NCBI RefSeq assembly: GCF_041053055.1
Contig: NZ_CP163443.1
Coordinates: 124,001-188,000, forward strand
Reading direction: 5' to 3'
DNA length: 64,000 nucleotides
Source of the DNA: Streptomyces sp. R41
Lineage (GTDB): Bacteria > Actinomycetota > Actinomycetes > Streptomycetales > Streptomycetaceae
Shown: positions 9,043-16,625 of the stretch, piece after piece
How positions within the stretch are numbered: the first letter of the stretch is position 1
Layout of the letters: each line of letters starts with the position of its first letter
The notes under the pieces: generated by a model
Database searches by the model: none
The model's input: the letters and a program-made list of their open reading frames with translations, nothing else
What the model was told of the DNA's origin: nothing
Made by a program: the position numbers and the translations under genes

Positions 9043-9654
9043 ATGACGGAGATGGAGAAGGGCCCCACGGGCCGCCGCCGCGGCCGGGGCGCCCGCGAGC
9101 GCATCATCAGCGCGTCCCAGCAGCTGTTCCGCGAGCAGGGCATCAACCGCACCGGCATGGACCAGCTTTGCGCGGCGGCCCAGGTGTCCAAGCGCACGGC
9201 CTACCAGCACTTCAACGGCAAGGACGAACTCGTCGCCGAGTACCTGCGCCGGTTCGACCCCTCCGTTCTGTCCGGCGTGTTCGACCGCACCGACCTCACG
9301 CCCCGCGAACGGCTCCTCGCCGCCTTCGACATCCCCCCCACCACCCCCCTGTGCCCCTACATCGCCGCCGCCGTCGAACTCCACGACCCCCAGCACCCCG
9401 CATCCCAGTGCGCACGCGACTACAAGAAGGCCGTCGCCGCACGGCTCGCCGACACCGCCCGCGAAGCCGGCGCCGCCGACCCTGAACAGCTCGGCGAGCA
9501 GCTCGCGCTGCTCATCGACGGCGCCGCGGCCCGCACCCGGGTCCTCAACGCCGACGCCTTCCCCACCGCCGCCGCCATCGCCGCCGTCCTCATCGACAAC
9601 GCCATCCCCGCCACAGCCAGCGATGACCGACGACGGGAGGAAGTGTCGAGTTGA
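9043..9654 (+). CDS. TetR-family transcriptional regulator
   Basis: A 203-residue protein with a clear TetR DNA-binding domain at residues about 12-60: GARERIISASQQLFREQGIN, GMDQLCAAAQVSKRTAYQHF, NGKDELVAEYL. The C-terminal ligand domain carries CPYIAAAVELHDPQHPASQ, a pattern seen in a common Streptomyces TetR subgroup. It is divergent from the SDR and F420-reductase-like operon, with duplicated operator-like repeats between them. It is therefore the likely repressor of that operon and of itself. The inducer is unknown. Confidence 0.93.
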   Translation: MTEMEKGPTGRRRGRGARERIISASQQLFREQGINRTGMDQLCAAAQVSKRTAYQHFNGKDELVAEYLRRFDPSVLSGVFDRTDLTPRERLLAAFDIPPTTPLCPYIAAAVELHDPQHPASQCARDYKKAVAARLADTAREAGAADPEQLGEQLALLIDGAAARTRVLNADAFPTAAAIAAVLIDNAIPATASDDRRREEVSS

Positions 9655-9954
9655 CGTGGCACATCGCGGCCGGGCTGGACGCGCTACCGGTCACGCGGCT
9701 GCACCGGCCGGCACGCGACACCAGCCGCCCGGCACCTGGCATTGAAGGCTTTTACGGAACTGCCCGGCCCGCCCGCCTGTTGAAGGCCACAGCAGAAGCC
9801 ACCGGGGAGAATGGCGCCCCTCGAAGGTTGCAGGAGTTCGAGGCCGTCGTCTCGGCCCAGGGCGCTGACGCGCCGCCGGTTCGAACAGAGGGCTGATCAC
9901 ATACTTCCGTACGCGGTGGCGCATGAAGAACTCGTACGCAGCTGGCAGAGGTTG
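9655..9954. other. Gap between TetR gene and the IS605-type element
   Basis: About 300 bp. An 81-codon open frame starts at a TTG overlapping the TetR stop. It has no recognisable domain and weak start signals, so I do not call it a gene. Confidence 0.4.
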
Positions 9955-10150
9955 TCAACTTGACCGGCCCTGAAGGACCGGGCTTGGAGGTAGGGCACCA
10001 CTGGCTGCGGTGTGGCCTCCTCCGTCCAGACACCCTTATGAGGTGGCAGGGACGCGTGACTCACGCCCCGCAGTCCACACAGCCTCGCCCTTGCGGGCGA
10101 TGTTGTGGGAAGCGTTCCGGTCTGCATGGGCAACGACCCCGCAGCTTCGG
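9955..10150 (-). ncRNA. Predicted reRNA/omega-RNA region at the tnpB 3' end
   Basis: In IS200/IS605 elements the TnpB guide RNA is transcribed from the tnpB 3' end through the right end of the element, with the guide in the flanking host DNA. Here that is the minus-strand segment from inside tnpB (stop at 10036) to the hairpin at 9964-9981. The call is by position and the hairpin only; the exact RNA ends are not visible. Confidence 0.4.
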
Positions 10151-11235
10151 CAGGTGAACAGGGCCTGGCTTGCCCGGTTCTTCTTGTCGAGGTGGCCGCA
10201 CTCGCAGCACTGCTGCGAGGTGTAGGCGGGATCGACGAAGACCACGGGCACGCCGGCCCTGCGGGCCTTGTAGACGATGAAGTCTGCGAGCTGGGCGAAG
10301 GCCCAGGAGTGAAGCGCGACCCGTTGGGGCTTGCGGAGCCGTACCCTCTGCCGGATTCCCTTGAGTTCTTCCAGGGAGATCCCGGCCGAGGTGCGTTCAG
10401 CCTCGGTCACAATCGTCTTGGCGATGATGTGGTTGGTGTTGGCGGCGTGGCGCTGCTCGCGCCGGTTGCGCTTCTTCAACAGCCGCTTCGCGGACTTGGT
10501 GCCCTTGGCCTGCAACTTGCGGCGCAGGTCCAGTTGCCGCTTGCGGTGCCGGTTCAGGCCCCGCCCGGCTGCCTTGTGGCCGGTGGAGGTGGTGGCGATG
10601 TTGACGATGCCGAGGTCCACACCGATGAAGCCGTCCGGCTCGTAGGGATCGGCCTCGGGAACGTCGCAGGTCGCGATCAGGTAGAACACGCCCTCGCGTT
10701 CGATCAGGTCCGATTCGCCCTGCCGGTGGTCCCGGAGCGTCTTGAGTGCGTCAGGCGAGCAGGCAAAGCGAACGTTCTTGATGCGCCCGGAGGTTGTCCA
10801 GATGCTCACCGTCTGCGCGTCGTACTGCCAGCTCAAACACCGGTCGTCATACGGCTGCGCGGACCCGGGCCTAAAGGCGATGGGCTTGGACTCGGCCTTG
10901 GTACGGCGCTTCGATCCAGGCTTGCCGACGTTCCCGGCGCGGATGTTGGCCCTGAGCGTCGTGTAGGCATCGCGGGTCTTCTTGATGATGTGCTGGGCGG
11001 CCTGCGCCCCCAGTCCCCGCGACCGCAGTTCGCCGTAGGTGTGCTTGCGCAGCTCGTATTCACGCGGCACACCCTGCTCGAACGCCACCGCCGACACCCA
11101 GTTCGCGGCCTCGTTGACCGTGTGCAGCGTCACCGACAGCGCGGCCACCTGCTCGGCCTGCGGCATCAGCTTCACCTGCACGACGACCTTCACGCGGGCG
11201 ATCGTATCGACGTATGTCACCACGCTGGGAGCCAA
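10036..11235 (-). CDS. tnpB: TnpB, RNA-guided endonuclease of an IS605-type element
   Basis: A protein of about 399 residues with the TnpB/OrfB architecture. The N-terminal part carries helix-rich sequence (LHTVNEAANWVSAVAFEQG). The RuvC core shows GFIGVDLGIVNIATTS (first Asp), ISLEELKGIRQRVR (Glu) and VVAHADRNASHNIARKGEA (last Asp). Between them is a zinc ribbon with CCECGH and CRSCG. TnpB proteins are RNA-guided nucleases that help retain the element at its donor site. All three catalytic acidic residues and the four cysteines are present, so it looks active. The start may be ATG 11235, overlapping divergent tnpA by 22 bp, or GTG 11193, which avoids the overlap. Confidence 0.93.
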   Translation of the reverse strand: MAPSVVTYVDTIARVKVVVQVKLMPQAEQVAALSVTLHTVNEAANWVSAVAFEQGVPREYELRKHTYGELRSRGLGAQAAQHIIKKTRDAYTTLRANIRAGNVGKPGSKRRTKAESKPIAFRPGSAQPYDDRCLSWQYDAQTVSIWTTSGRIKNVRFACSPDALKTLRDHRQGESDLIEREGVFYLIATCDVPEADPYEPDGFIGVDLGIVNIATTSTGHKAAGRGLNRHRKRQLDLRRKLQAKGTKSAKRLLKKRNRREQRHAANTNHIIAKTIVTEAERTSAGISLEELKGIRQRVRLRKPQRVALHSWAFAQLADFIVYKARRAGVPVVFVDPAYTSQQCCECGHLDKKNRASQALFTCRSCGVVAHADRNASHNIARKGEAVWTAGRESRVPATS

Positions 11236-11642
11236 ACCCCAATATTCGCAGGAGTCACACGGTCGTCTGCACCCGCCACGCCCACGTGGTCGTCACACCC
11301 AAGTACCGGCGCGGACCGTTCACCGACGAGATCCTTCGACGCTGCCAGGAAGTCATGCGCGCCGTCTGCGCGGACTTCGAAACAGAGTTGGTCGAGTTCA
11401 ACCGCGAGACCAATCACGTACACCTGCTGGTGCACTACCCGCCGAAGGTCTCCCTGTCCCGGCTGGTCGGCTCCCTCAAGGGCGTCTCCGCCCGCAGACT
11501 CCGTCAGGAGTTCCCCGGACATACCCGCAAGTACCTGTGGGGTGACCACTTCTGGTCGCCCTCCTACTTTGCCGCCACGTGCGCAGGCGCCCCGCTGTCG
11601 ATCACCAAGGAGTACATCGACAACCAGAGGCGTCCCGGCTGA
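11214..11642 (+). CDS. tnpA: IS200/IS605-family Y1 transposase TnpA
   Basis: A 142-residue HUH single-strand transposase. The metal-binding HUH motif is in NHVHLLVHYP, and the catalytic tyrosine is in ITKEYIDNQ near the C-terminus. Family segments VTPKYRRGPFTDEIL and SRLVGSLKGVSARRLRQEF are also present. TnpA excises and inserts the element as single-stranded DNA using the terminal hairpins. It is divergent from tnpB with overlapping 5' ends. The length matches the family and no frameshift is seen. Confidence 0.93.
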   Translation: MSPRWEPNPNIRRSHTVVCTRHAHVVVTPKYRRGPFTDEILRRCQEVMRAVCADFETELVEFNRETNHVHLLVHYPPKVSLSRLVGSLKGVSARRLRQEFPGHTRKYLWGDHFWSPSYFAATCAGAPLSITKEYIDNQRRPG

Positions 11643-11740
11643 GGTCAACCGTGCGGACCCGCGGGAACCTGCAGGCCAGAGCAGTCCAGAGAAACACTTC
11701 CTCCCGGGCGTGAACGCCCGGGGTTCCGCGCTAGATCCTG

Positions 11741-12090
11741 CTGAAGATGCGGGTGGCCCATCTCGGCGACGCCAGCCCGAAACGAAGGCCCACAGGCGGG
11801 CAGCCAACACGTCCGGCTGGAACCCGCCGTCGGGTTCTGGATCCCAGGGACCGACTCCCGACGCTACGAACGGCAGACCGTCGGTGAACGGCTCCGCTCC
11901 GACGACAGGGCGATTAGCCGACTCGAGCCGCGTCCGCAGCACGTACTTCCAGTCGGTCTCAGGTGCTTCCGGGCCCCCCAGACAACTGCTGGCCGAAGAA
12001 CGGAACCGTCTCAGAGGTCAGCCGCAACAGCACCACTGCGTCAGGCCATTTCACTCTTCAGCGCATGATGAACGGAGTCAGCCGAACTGC
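11741..12090 (-). other. Possible minus-strand gene remnant beside the IS element
   Basis: A protein-like minus-strand stretch lies between about 12000 and 11740, including TDWKYVLRTRLESANRP, EPFTDGLPFVASGVGPWDPE and VLAARLWAFVSGWRRR. The frame upstream breaks near 11990, and downstream it runs without a stop into the transposase region. I do not recognise the family. It may be a host gene cut by the element or chance open frame. Confidence 0.3.
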
Positions 12091-13002
12091 TCAAGCGTGC
12101 CTCGTGACGGCATCGCCGCCAAGCTGCCACATCTCATAGTTCCCACACTCTGCCGTGATCTCGGCCGTCGACTGAGCCGCAGTGACGAAGTCATCTACTA
12201 CCGGCGAGGTGTGCGATGCCGCCACCGCGAGGCACACCTGGTCGGGCGCCAGTTCCGGGATGGGCACATAGACGACGTCTGGATGCGAGTAGAACACGGA
12301 CGCCGAACGGGCCAGGAAGGAGATGCCCCGTCCGGCCGCGACATGCTCGAGCGTCTCGTCCACCCCGCGCACCGGGTACCCGGCATTGGGGTGCGGGCGC
12401 TTGGTGGGCTGCGTGCTCGGGTCACCGTGCCAGACCAGCGGTTCGCCGGCCAGGTCGGCCTCGGTGACCTCCTCCTTGCCGGCAAGCCGGTGGCCGGCGG
12501 GCAGTACCGCTACGCGCGGCTCGGTGTACAGCGGGGTGACGCGCAGGCCGGCCTCGTCGATGGGCAGCCGCACATAGCCGATGTCGATGCGGCCGTCGAG
12601 CAGCATCGCAGCCTGGTCGTCCCCTTCGATCCGCTGCACGTCCACGACCACGTCCGGGTGCCGGTCCTCGAACGCACGGGCCGCCGGGATGACCGGGATG
12701 CCGGCCCGGAAACCGACCATCAGCCGCCGCTTGCCGCTGGCGGCCGCGGACACCCGGCGGCGGACCGCGTGGGTTGAGGCGAGCAGCGGACCGGCGTCGG
12801 CCAGCAGTTGCCGGCCCGCGTCTGTCAGCTCTACGCCGTGGCGATCCCTGGTGAACAGCGAGGCGCCGAGATCCTTCTCAAGCGCGCGGATCTGTCGGCT
12901 GAGCACCGGCTGCGCGATATGGAGCTCATCGGCGGCGCGGCCGAAATGCAGCCGGTCGGCCACGGTGACGAAGTAACGCAGTTTGCGCAGATCCAGATCC
13001 AT
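12091..13002 (-). CDS. LysR-family transcriptional regulator
   Basis: A 303-residue protein. The N-terminal winged helix-turn-helix (residues about 4-62) reads LRKLRYFVTVADRLHFGRAA, HIAQPVLSRQIRALEKDLGA, LFTRDRHGVELTDAG. The substrate-binding domain follows (LMVGFRAGIPVIPAARAF, LLDGRIDIGYVRLP). It is divergent from the NAD(P)-binding, epimerase and F420-reductase-like genes starting at 13184, the classic LysR arrangement, and likely activates them in response to a small effector. The intergenic region contains three 13-bp direct repeats. Confidence 0.93.
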   Translation of the reverse strand: MDLDLRKLRYFVTVADRLHFGRAADELHIAQPVLSRQIRALEKDLGASLFTRDRHGVELTDAGRQLLADAGPLLASTHAVRRRVSAAASGKRRLMVGFRAGIPVIPAARAFEDRHPDVVVDVQRIEGDDQAAMLLDGRIDIGYVRLPIDEAGLRVTPLYTEPRVAVLPAGHRLAGKEEVTEADLAGEPLVWHGDPSTQPTKRPHPNAGYPVRGVDETLEHVAAGRGISFLARSASVFYSHPDVVYVPIPELAPDQVCLAVAASHTSPVVDDFVTAAQSTAEITAECGNYEMWQLGGDAVTRHA

Positions 13003-13115
13003 GGCGCCTCCCGGCCTGGTGATGCCTTCAAGGTATCACCACAGCTTCAAGAGGTCTTGGACACCCACTCAGACTCGATGGCAGCCTGAAAACAGGCGCT
13101 TAAGGGCGCCGAAGT

Positions 13116-13154
13116 GAATTCGACCCAAGAATTCGACACTGGAATTTGACAGCA
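13116..13154. repeat. Three 13-bp tandem repeats upstream of the oxidoreductase operon
   Basis: GAATTCGAC at 13116 and 13129 and GAATTTGAC at 13142 start three consecutive 13-bp units. The last four bases of each unit vary. The array lies 30 bp upstream of the ATG at 13184, between it and the divergent LysR gene. Spacing of 13 bp is not a whole helical turn, so an ordinary iteron-type operator is only one possibility. Confidence 0.6.
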
Positions 13155-13183
13155 GGGCCAAACCCCGGAAAGCAGGAACACCG

Positions 13184-13816
13184 ATGAGCAGCATCAGCAT
13201 TATTGGACTGGGAAACATGGCCAGTGCTTTGGCCGGCCGGGCGCTCGCCGGCGGTAACGCCGTCGAGATCATCGGCCGCGACCCGGCCAAGGCCAAAGAA
13301 TTGGCCGCCACGCTCGGCGGCGCCACGGTCGGGACGGCCGGGGCCGCCCCGGCCGGGGACATCGTGATCCTCGCCGCGCCGTACGCCGGCGCGGCGGCGG
13401 TCGTGAGGGAGTACGGGGACGCACTGCGCGGCAAGGTCATCGTCGACATCACCAACCCCGTAGCCCCCGACCTGCAGGGCTTCGTCGTCCCCGACGGCAG
13501 TTCCGGCGCACAGGAGATCGCCAAGGCGGCTCCCGACGACGCGCATGTCGTCAAGGCGTTCAACACTGTGTTCTCCCACGTTCTGGCCGCCGGCCCGGCC
13601 GAGGGCCGCCCTCTGGACGTGTTCATCGCCGGCGACGACGCGCAGGCGAAGGCACGCGTTTCGGCGTTCGTCGAGAGCTTGGGGCTGCGCCCCTGGGACA
13701 CCGGGGAACTGTTCATGGCGCGGGCACTGGAGAACGTCGGCCTGCTGGAGCTGGGCCTCATGAACCACTCCGTCAAGCACACCAATTTCTCCCTCGGCAT
13801 CGCCCTTCTCGGCTGA
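13184..13816 (+). CDS. NADPH-dependent F420 reductase-like protein
   Basis: A 210-residue protein with Rossmann motif ISIIGLGNMASALAGRALAG, then VEIIGRDPAKAKELA, IVILAAPYAGAAAV, KVIVDITNPVAPDLQG, HVVKAFNTVFSHVLAAG, LDVFIAGDDAQAKARV and GLRPWDTG. It is a clear paralogue of the protein at 7509-8132. A Shine-Dalgarno AGCAGGA precedes ATG 13184. First gene of a plus-strand group (13184-15581) divergent from LysR. Probable role: NADP(H) or flavin/F420-linked redox reaction on an unknown substrate. The name F420 reductase is by fold and does not prove F420 use. Confidence 0.85.
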   Translation: MSSISIIGLGNMASALAGRALAGGNAVEIIGRDPAKAKELAATLGGATVGTAGAAPAGDIVILAAPYAGAAAVVREYGDALRGKVIVDITNPVAPDLQGFVVPDGSSGAQEIAKAAPDDAHVVKAFNTVFSHVLAAGPAEGRPLDVFIAGDDAQAKARVSAFVESLGLRPWDTGELFMARALENVGLLELGLMNHSVKHTNFSLGIALLG

Positions 13817-13837
13817 GCGCACCCGTACCGCTACCTC

Positions 13838-13872
13838 TCGTGCCGCATTACGCCAGTTCACTTACGGCACGA
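13838..13872 (+). other. Inverted repeat between the first two oxidoreductase genes
   Basis: TCGTGCCG (13838-13845) and CGGCACGA (13865-13872) form a perfect 8-bp stem with a 19-nt loop in the 91-bp gap. It could be an attenuator, a weak terminator or an operator. No T-run follows. Confidence 0.35.
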
Positions 13873-13907
13873 AAAGACCCTGCACCTACCCTCAAAAGGA
13901 CAGTTAA

Positions 13908-14843
13908 ATGCGCGTTTTCGTCGCCGGGGGGACCGGCCATTCCGGTTCGTACATCATCCCCGAGCTCATCGCCGCCGGGCACGAGGTCACCGGCCTGGCC
14001 CGGTCGGACGCTTCCGCAGCGGCCGTGTCCGCGCTCGGCGCGAAGGTGCGTCGCGGCGACCTCCAGGATCTCGACGGGCTCAAGGAGGCAGCCGCGGACT
14101 CCGACGGCGTCATCCACGTCGCGCACAGGCAGGATCTGCTGCCCTCCGGCGGGCTCGACGCCGTGGCCGCCGCGGAGCTCCCGATCATGCTCGCGTACGG
14201 CGAGGCACTCGCGGGAACCGGAAAGCCGCTGGTCACGGCCGGAAGCATAGGCTCGCCCGGGAACCTGGGCCGGCCGGCCACCGAGGAGGACCCGGCCCTT
14301 CCCGCCGGCGATGAGCACAAGGGCACCCTCCGGGTTCGCAACGTCGTGGAAACCGCCGTCGTCGGCCTCGCCAAGCAGGAAGTGCGGTCTTCGGTCGTGC
14401 GGATCGCCAACATCGCGCACAGCACGACCGATCGTGCCGGCTTCCTCCCCACGCTGATCGCGCTCGCGAAGGAAAAGGGGTTCGTCGGCTACCACGGCGA
14501 CGGCGCGAACCTGTGGAACGCCGTGCACATCCGCGATGCCGCCACCTTGTTCCGCCTGGCGCTGGAGAAGGGGCCGGCCGGCAAATACTGGCACGCGGTC
14601 GAGGACGGGGGCATCACCTTCCGCGACATCGCCGAGGCCATCGCCAGCCGCCTGGGCCTGCCCGCCGTGAGCGTTCCCAACGATGCCCTGATGACGCCGG
14701 GGTACTTCGGGTTCCTCACGAATATCGTCACGCAGAGCTACCCGGCGTCCAACCTCATCACCCGCCGGACCCTCGGCTGGGAACCCGCCCGGCCCGGCCT
14801 GCTCGCCGATCTGGACAACGGCCATTACTTCCCCGCCGGCTGA
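13908..14843 (+). CDS. NAD(P)-dependent epimerase/extended SDR-family protein
   Basis: A 311-residue extended SDR-like protein. The N-terminal nucleotide loop is MRVFVAGGTGHSGSYIIPEL, followed by VTGLARSDASAAAV and a DLQDLD acidic segment. The usual YxxxK catalytic pair is not obvious: the expected region reads GDEHKGTLRVRNVVETAV, with His where Tyr would be. Later segments RIANIAHSTTDRAGF and VHIRDAATLFRLALEKG match the atypical NmrA/epimerase-like group. It may act as an oxidoreductase or as a nucleotide-sensing protein. It lies 91 bp after the preceding gene and 69 bp before the next, all on one strand and probably under the same LysR regulator. Confidence 0.82.
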   Translation: MRVFVAGGTGHSGSYIIPELIAAGHEVTGLARSDASAAAVSALGAKVRRGDLQDLDGLKEAAADSDGVIHVAHRQDLLPSGGLDAVAAAELPIMLAYGEALAGTGKPLVTAGSIGSPGNLGRPATEEDPALPAGDEHKGTLRVRNVVETAVVGLAKQEVRSSVVRIANIAHSTTDRAGFLPTLIALAKEKGFVGYHGDGANLWNAVHIRDAATLFRLALEKGPAGKYWHAVEDGGITFRDIAEAIASRLGLPAVSVPNDALMTPGYFGFLTNIVTQSYPASNLITRRTLGWEPARPGLLADLDNGHYFPAG

Positions 14844-14912
14844 CTGCGGGAACCCGGATCGTAGCGAGCCCTGCAACCGGCAAGTTCGGCTCTTTTGAAG
14901 GACGTTGAGATT

Positions 14913-15581
14913 ATGACGACTGTGGGATTCATCGGAAGCGGAAGCATCGGCAGGACCCTCGCGCGACTCGCTGTCGGGGCCGGGCACCAGGTGGTGCTCA
15001 GCAACTCGCGCGGTCCCGAAACGCTCGTGGACACGGCCGAGGAACTGGGGCCGCGGGCGTCCGCGGCGACGAGCGAAGAGGCCGCGGCGGCCGGTGACAT
15101 TGTCGTGGTCACGGTGCCGGTCAGCGCCTTCCCCCACGTGCCCGCCGCGCCGCTGGCCGGGAAGACGGTCATCGACACCTGCAACTACGGCCCCGAGCGT
15201 GACGGGCACATCCCCGAGCTCGACAGCAAGTCCCTCACCTCGAGCGAGCTGCTTCTGCGGCACGTCCCGGACGCCCTGCTCGTAAAGGCGTTCAACAACA
15301 TCTTCTTCAAGCACCTGCTGTCGCTCGCCCGCCCGGCAGGGGCGGCCGACCGCTCCTACCTGCCGATCGCCGGGGACTCCGCACCGGCGAAGGCGGCGGT
15401 GACCGAATTCATCGACTCCATCGGCTACAGCGTGGTGGACGCGGGAACGCTGGCCGACAGCTGGCGGCAGGCGACGGGCACGCCGGTGTGGGGAACACCG
15501 TACGGGCCGTACTCGAACGAGAAGGGCCAGCCGGTCGGCGAGGACGCCATCCGCGCGGCACTGGCCACCGCAACGCGGTAA
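14913..15581 (+). CDS. F420H2:NADP oxidoreductase-like NAD(P)-binding protein
   Basis: A 222-residue protein beginning MTTVGFIGSGSIGRTLARLA, with VVLSNSRGPETL (the NRGP-type phosphate-binding loop of F420:NADP oxidoreductases), IVVVTVPVSAFPHV, KTVIDTCNYGPERDGH, VKAFNNIFFKHLL and PIAGDSAPAKAAVTEFIDSI. GAAGGAC at 14897-14903 sets the start at ATG 14913. Third gene of the LysR-linked group and third F420-reductase-like gene within 8 kb, though it belongs to a different branch from those at 7509 and 13184. A strong terminator follows. Confidence 0.87.
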   Translation: MTTVGFIGSGSIGRTLARLAVGAGHQVVLSNSRGPETLVDTAEELGPRASAATSEEAAAAGDIVVVTVPVSAFPHVPAAPLAGKTVIDTCNYGPERDGHIPELDSKSLTSSELLLRHVPDALLVKAFNNIFFKHLLSLARPAGAADRSYLPIAGDSAPAKAAVTEFIDSIGYSVVDAGTLADSWRQATGTPVWGTPYGPYSNEKGQPVGEDAIRAALATATR

Positions 15582-15621
15582 CCGTCAATTATCGCGGACC
15601 GTGATGTGGTCCGGCCGTGCC

Positions 15622-15655
15622 ATGCCCCCGCCCGGTGGATACCGGGCGGGGGCAT
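15622..15655 (+). terminator. Rho-independent-type terminator after the oxidoreductase group
   Basis: A perfect 15-bp inverted repeat (15622-15636 with 15641-15655), rich in G and C, with a GGAT tetraloop. It starts 41 bp after the last stop codon, followed by ATTTC but no long T-run, as is usual in Streptomyces. Confidence 0.85.
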
Positions 15656-15716
15656 ATTTCGCACGCAAAGGCGTCGACTCCAGCGACGGGTTGCCCCTGC
15701 GTCTCGTCGCGCGGAG

Positions 15717-16245
15717 TCAGGTTCGACGTCGCCGGGTCAGGTCGCGGACTGCTCCCTGGGCGGCCACCTGCCCGCGCAGATTCGTGTTGGCCTCCTTGAG
15801 CTGGTGGTTCTCGATCTCCAGGACCTGGACGATCCGGGCCAAGAGCTGCGCCTGGCTACGCAGATCGTCGCGTTCGGCGCGGATGCGGGTCAGGTCCTGC
15901 TGCTGCTTGTCCGCGCGGGCTCGCGCCGGCTCGGGCACGGTCTCGGGAAGGGGGTCGTGGCCCCTGACCAGGGCGTAGAACAGGTCCTTGAGCCGGTGTC
16001 CTTGTGGGTGAGCTTGTTGCGGCGTAGGCCGGTTTCCGCGGCGAGGGAGACGATGGTCAGCTTGCCGTCGGAGTGCAGCGGGGCGCCGATCAGCAGGCGC
16101 ACCATGGCGTCGGTGATGGCGCTCTGATCTCTGAGGCGTCCTCGGTGCCGTCGTGACCCTGGGCGTGGGCGACGGCCTCGCCGGCGAGCTGGGCCAGCGC
16201 CGCGCCGTCGCGCGGGCCGGGGGCGGCCGCGGCGGCGGTGTTCAT
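15717..16245 (-). pseudogene. Frameshifted DUF6262-type transposon accessory protein
   Basis: Starting at ATG 16245, preceded by GAGGAGCGACG, the product begins MNTAAAAAPGPRDGAALAQL. The frame is lost near 16130 and the coding sense continues elsewhere as AITDAMVRLLIGAPLHSDG and VSLAAETGLRRNKLTHKDTG. It then shifts again near 16000 to a third frame with a long coiled coil, DLTRIRAERDDLRSQAQLLA then IVQVLEIENHQLKEAN. This layout, with a short helix-turn-helix-like region before a coiled coil, is that of DUF6262 proteins (TnpC-like) which accompany tyrosine recombinases of Tn554-type elements. Two frame changes make it inactive as written. Confidence 0.6.
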
Positions 16246-16248
16246 CGT

Positions 16249-16447
16249 CGCTCCTCGGATTCGGCACTCGGCGGCTGGGCGTCGTGGCGGCGGATGATGT
16301 CGGCGAGATGGGCTCTGCGTCTGGCGAGACGAGGATCGGTTGTCGCTCGCGCAACCCGAGCGCTCGCTCGCGTGCCTCCAAGTCCTCCCACCCGGGAACC
16401 GGCTTGCCACCATCCCCAATCCAGAACAGCCGCCACTCGTACGCCAC
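16249..16447 (-). pseudogene. Remnant of a tyrosine recombinase linked to the DUF6262 gene
   Basis: From GTG 16447 the product reads VAYEWRLFWIGDGGKPVPGW and EDLEARERALGLRERQP, resembling the N-terminus of integrases that precede DUF6262 genes. An alternative frame ends LADIIRRHDAQPPSAESEE and stops just upstream of the DUF6262 start, as a recombinase C-terminus would. An internal deletion joining both ends is one explanation. The region 16448-16625 shows nothing further. Confidence 0.35.
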
Positions 16448-16625
16448 TTGACTCCCACAGCCGCAACACGACATGAGGCAACACAGCATGTGTCCACAGA
16501 ACACCGCTATTGGGTCATACCAGGGTGCACTGGGCAGGATCGCGGCCGCACTCACAGTGAAGTCCGCCCACAGCGTGGGGCATTGGCGAAGTGCCTGAAG
16601 GACCGAGATTGACGTCGCCCACTGG

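Larger units (their letters stand above)
9955..11740 (-). mobile_element. IS200/IS605-type insertion sequence with tnpA and tnpB
   Basis: An element of about 1.8 kb with a Y1 transposase gene and a divergent tnpB gene, an arrangement known from IS605. Both outer ends carry short hairpins expected of subterminal palindromes. At 9964-9981 there is an 8-bp stem with one mismatch (CCGGCCCT/AGGACCGG), and at 11703-11722 a perfect 8-bp stem with a TGAA loop (CCCGGGCG/CGCCCGGG). Exact boundaries are estimated, because such elements have no terminal inverted repeats and make no target duplication. Both genes are full length, so the element may still be mobile. Confidence 0.8.

Noticed and set aside
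9651..9896. 81-codon frame overlapping the TetR stop
   Set aside because: TTG start, no ribosome site, no domain; not distinguishable from chance open frame.
10105..12777. An 890-codon plus-strand open frame across the IS element and LysR gene
   Set aside because: It is antisense to tnpB and LysR, both with clear catalytic or DNA-binding motifs; its translation has no domain. Typical GC-rich shadow frame.
13116..13154. Possible CRISPR-type array from short direct repeats
   Set aside because: Repeats of 8-13 bp without spacers of 25-40 bp and no cas genes; not CRISPR. The same holds for the array at 54865.
13848..15314. A 488-codon minus-strand open frame
   Set aside because: Antisense to the epimerase-like and F420-reductase-like genes, which have strong family sequence and ribosome sites.
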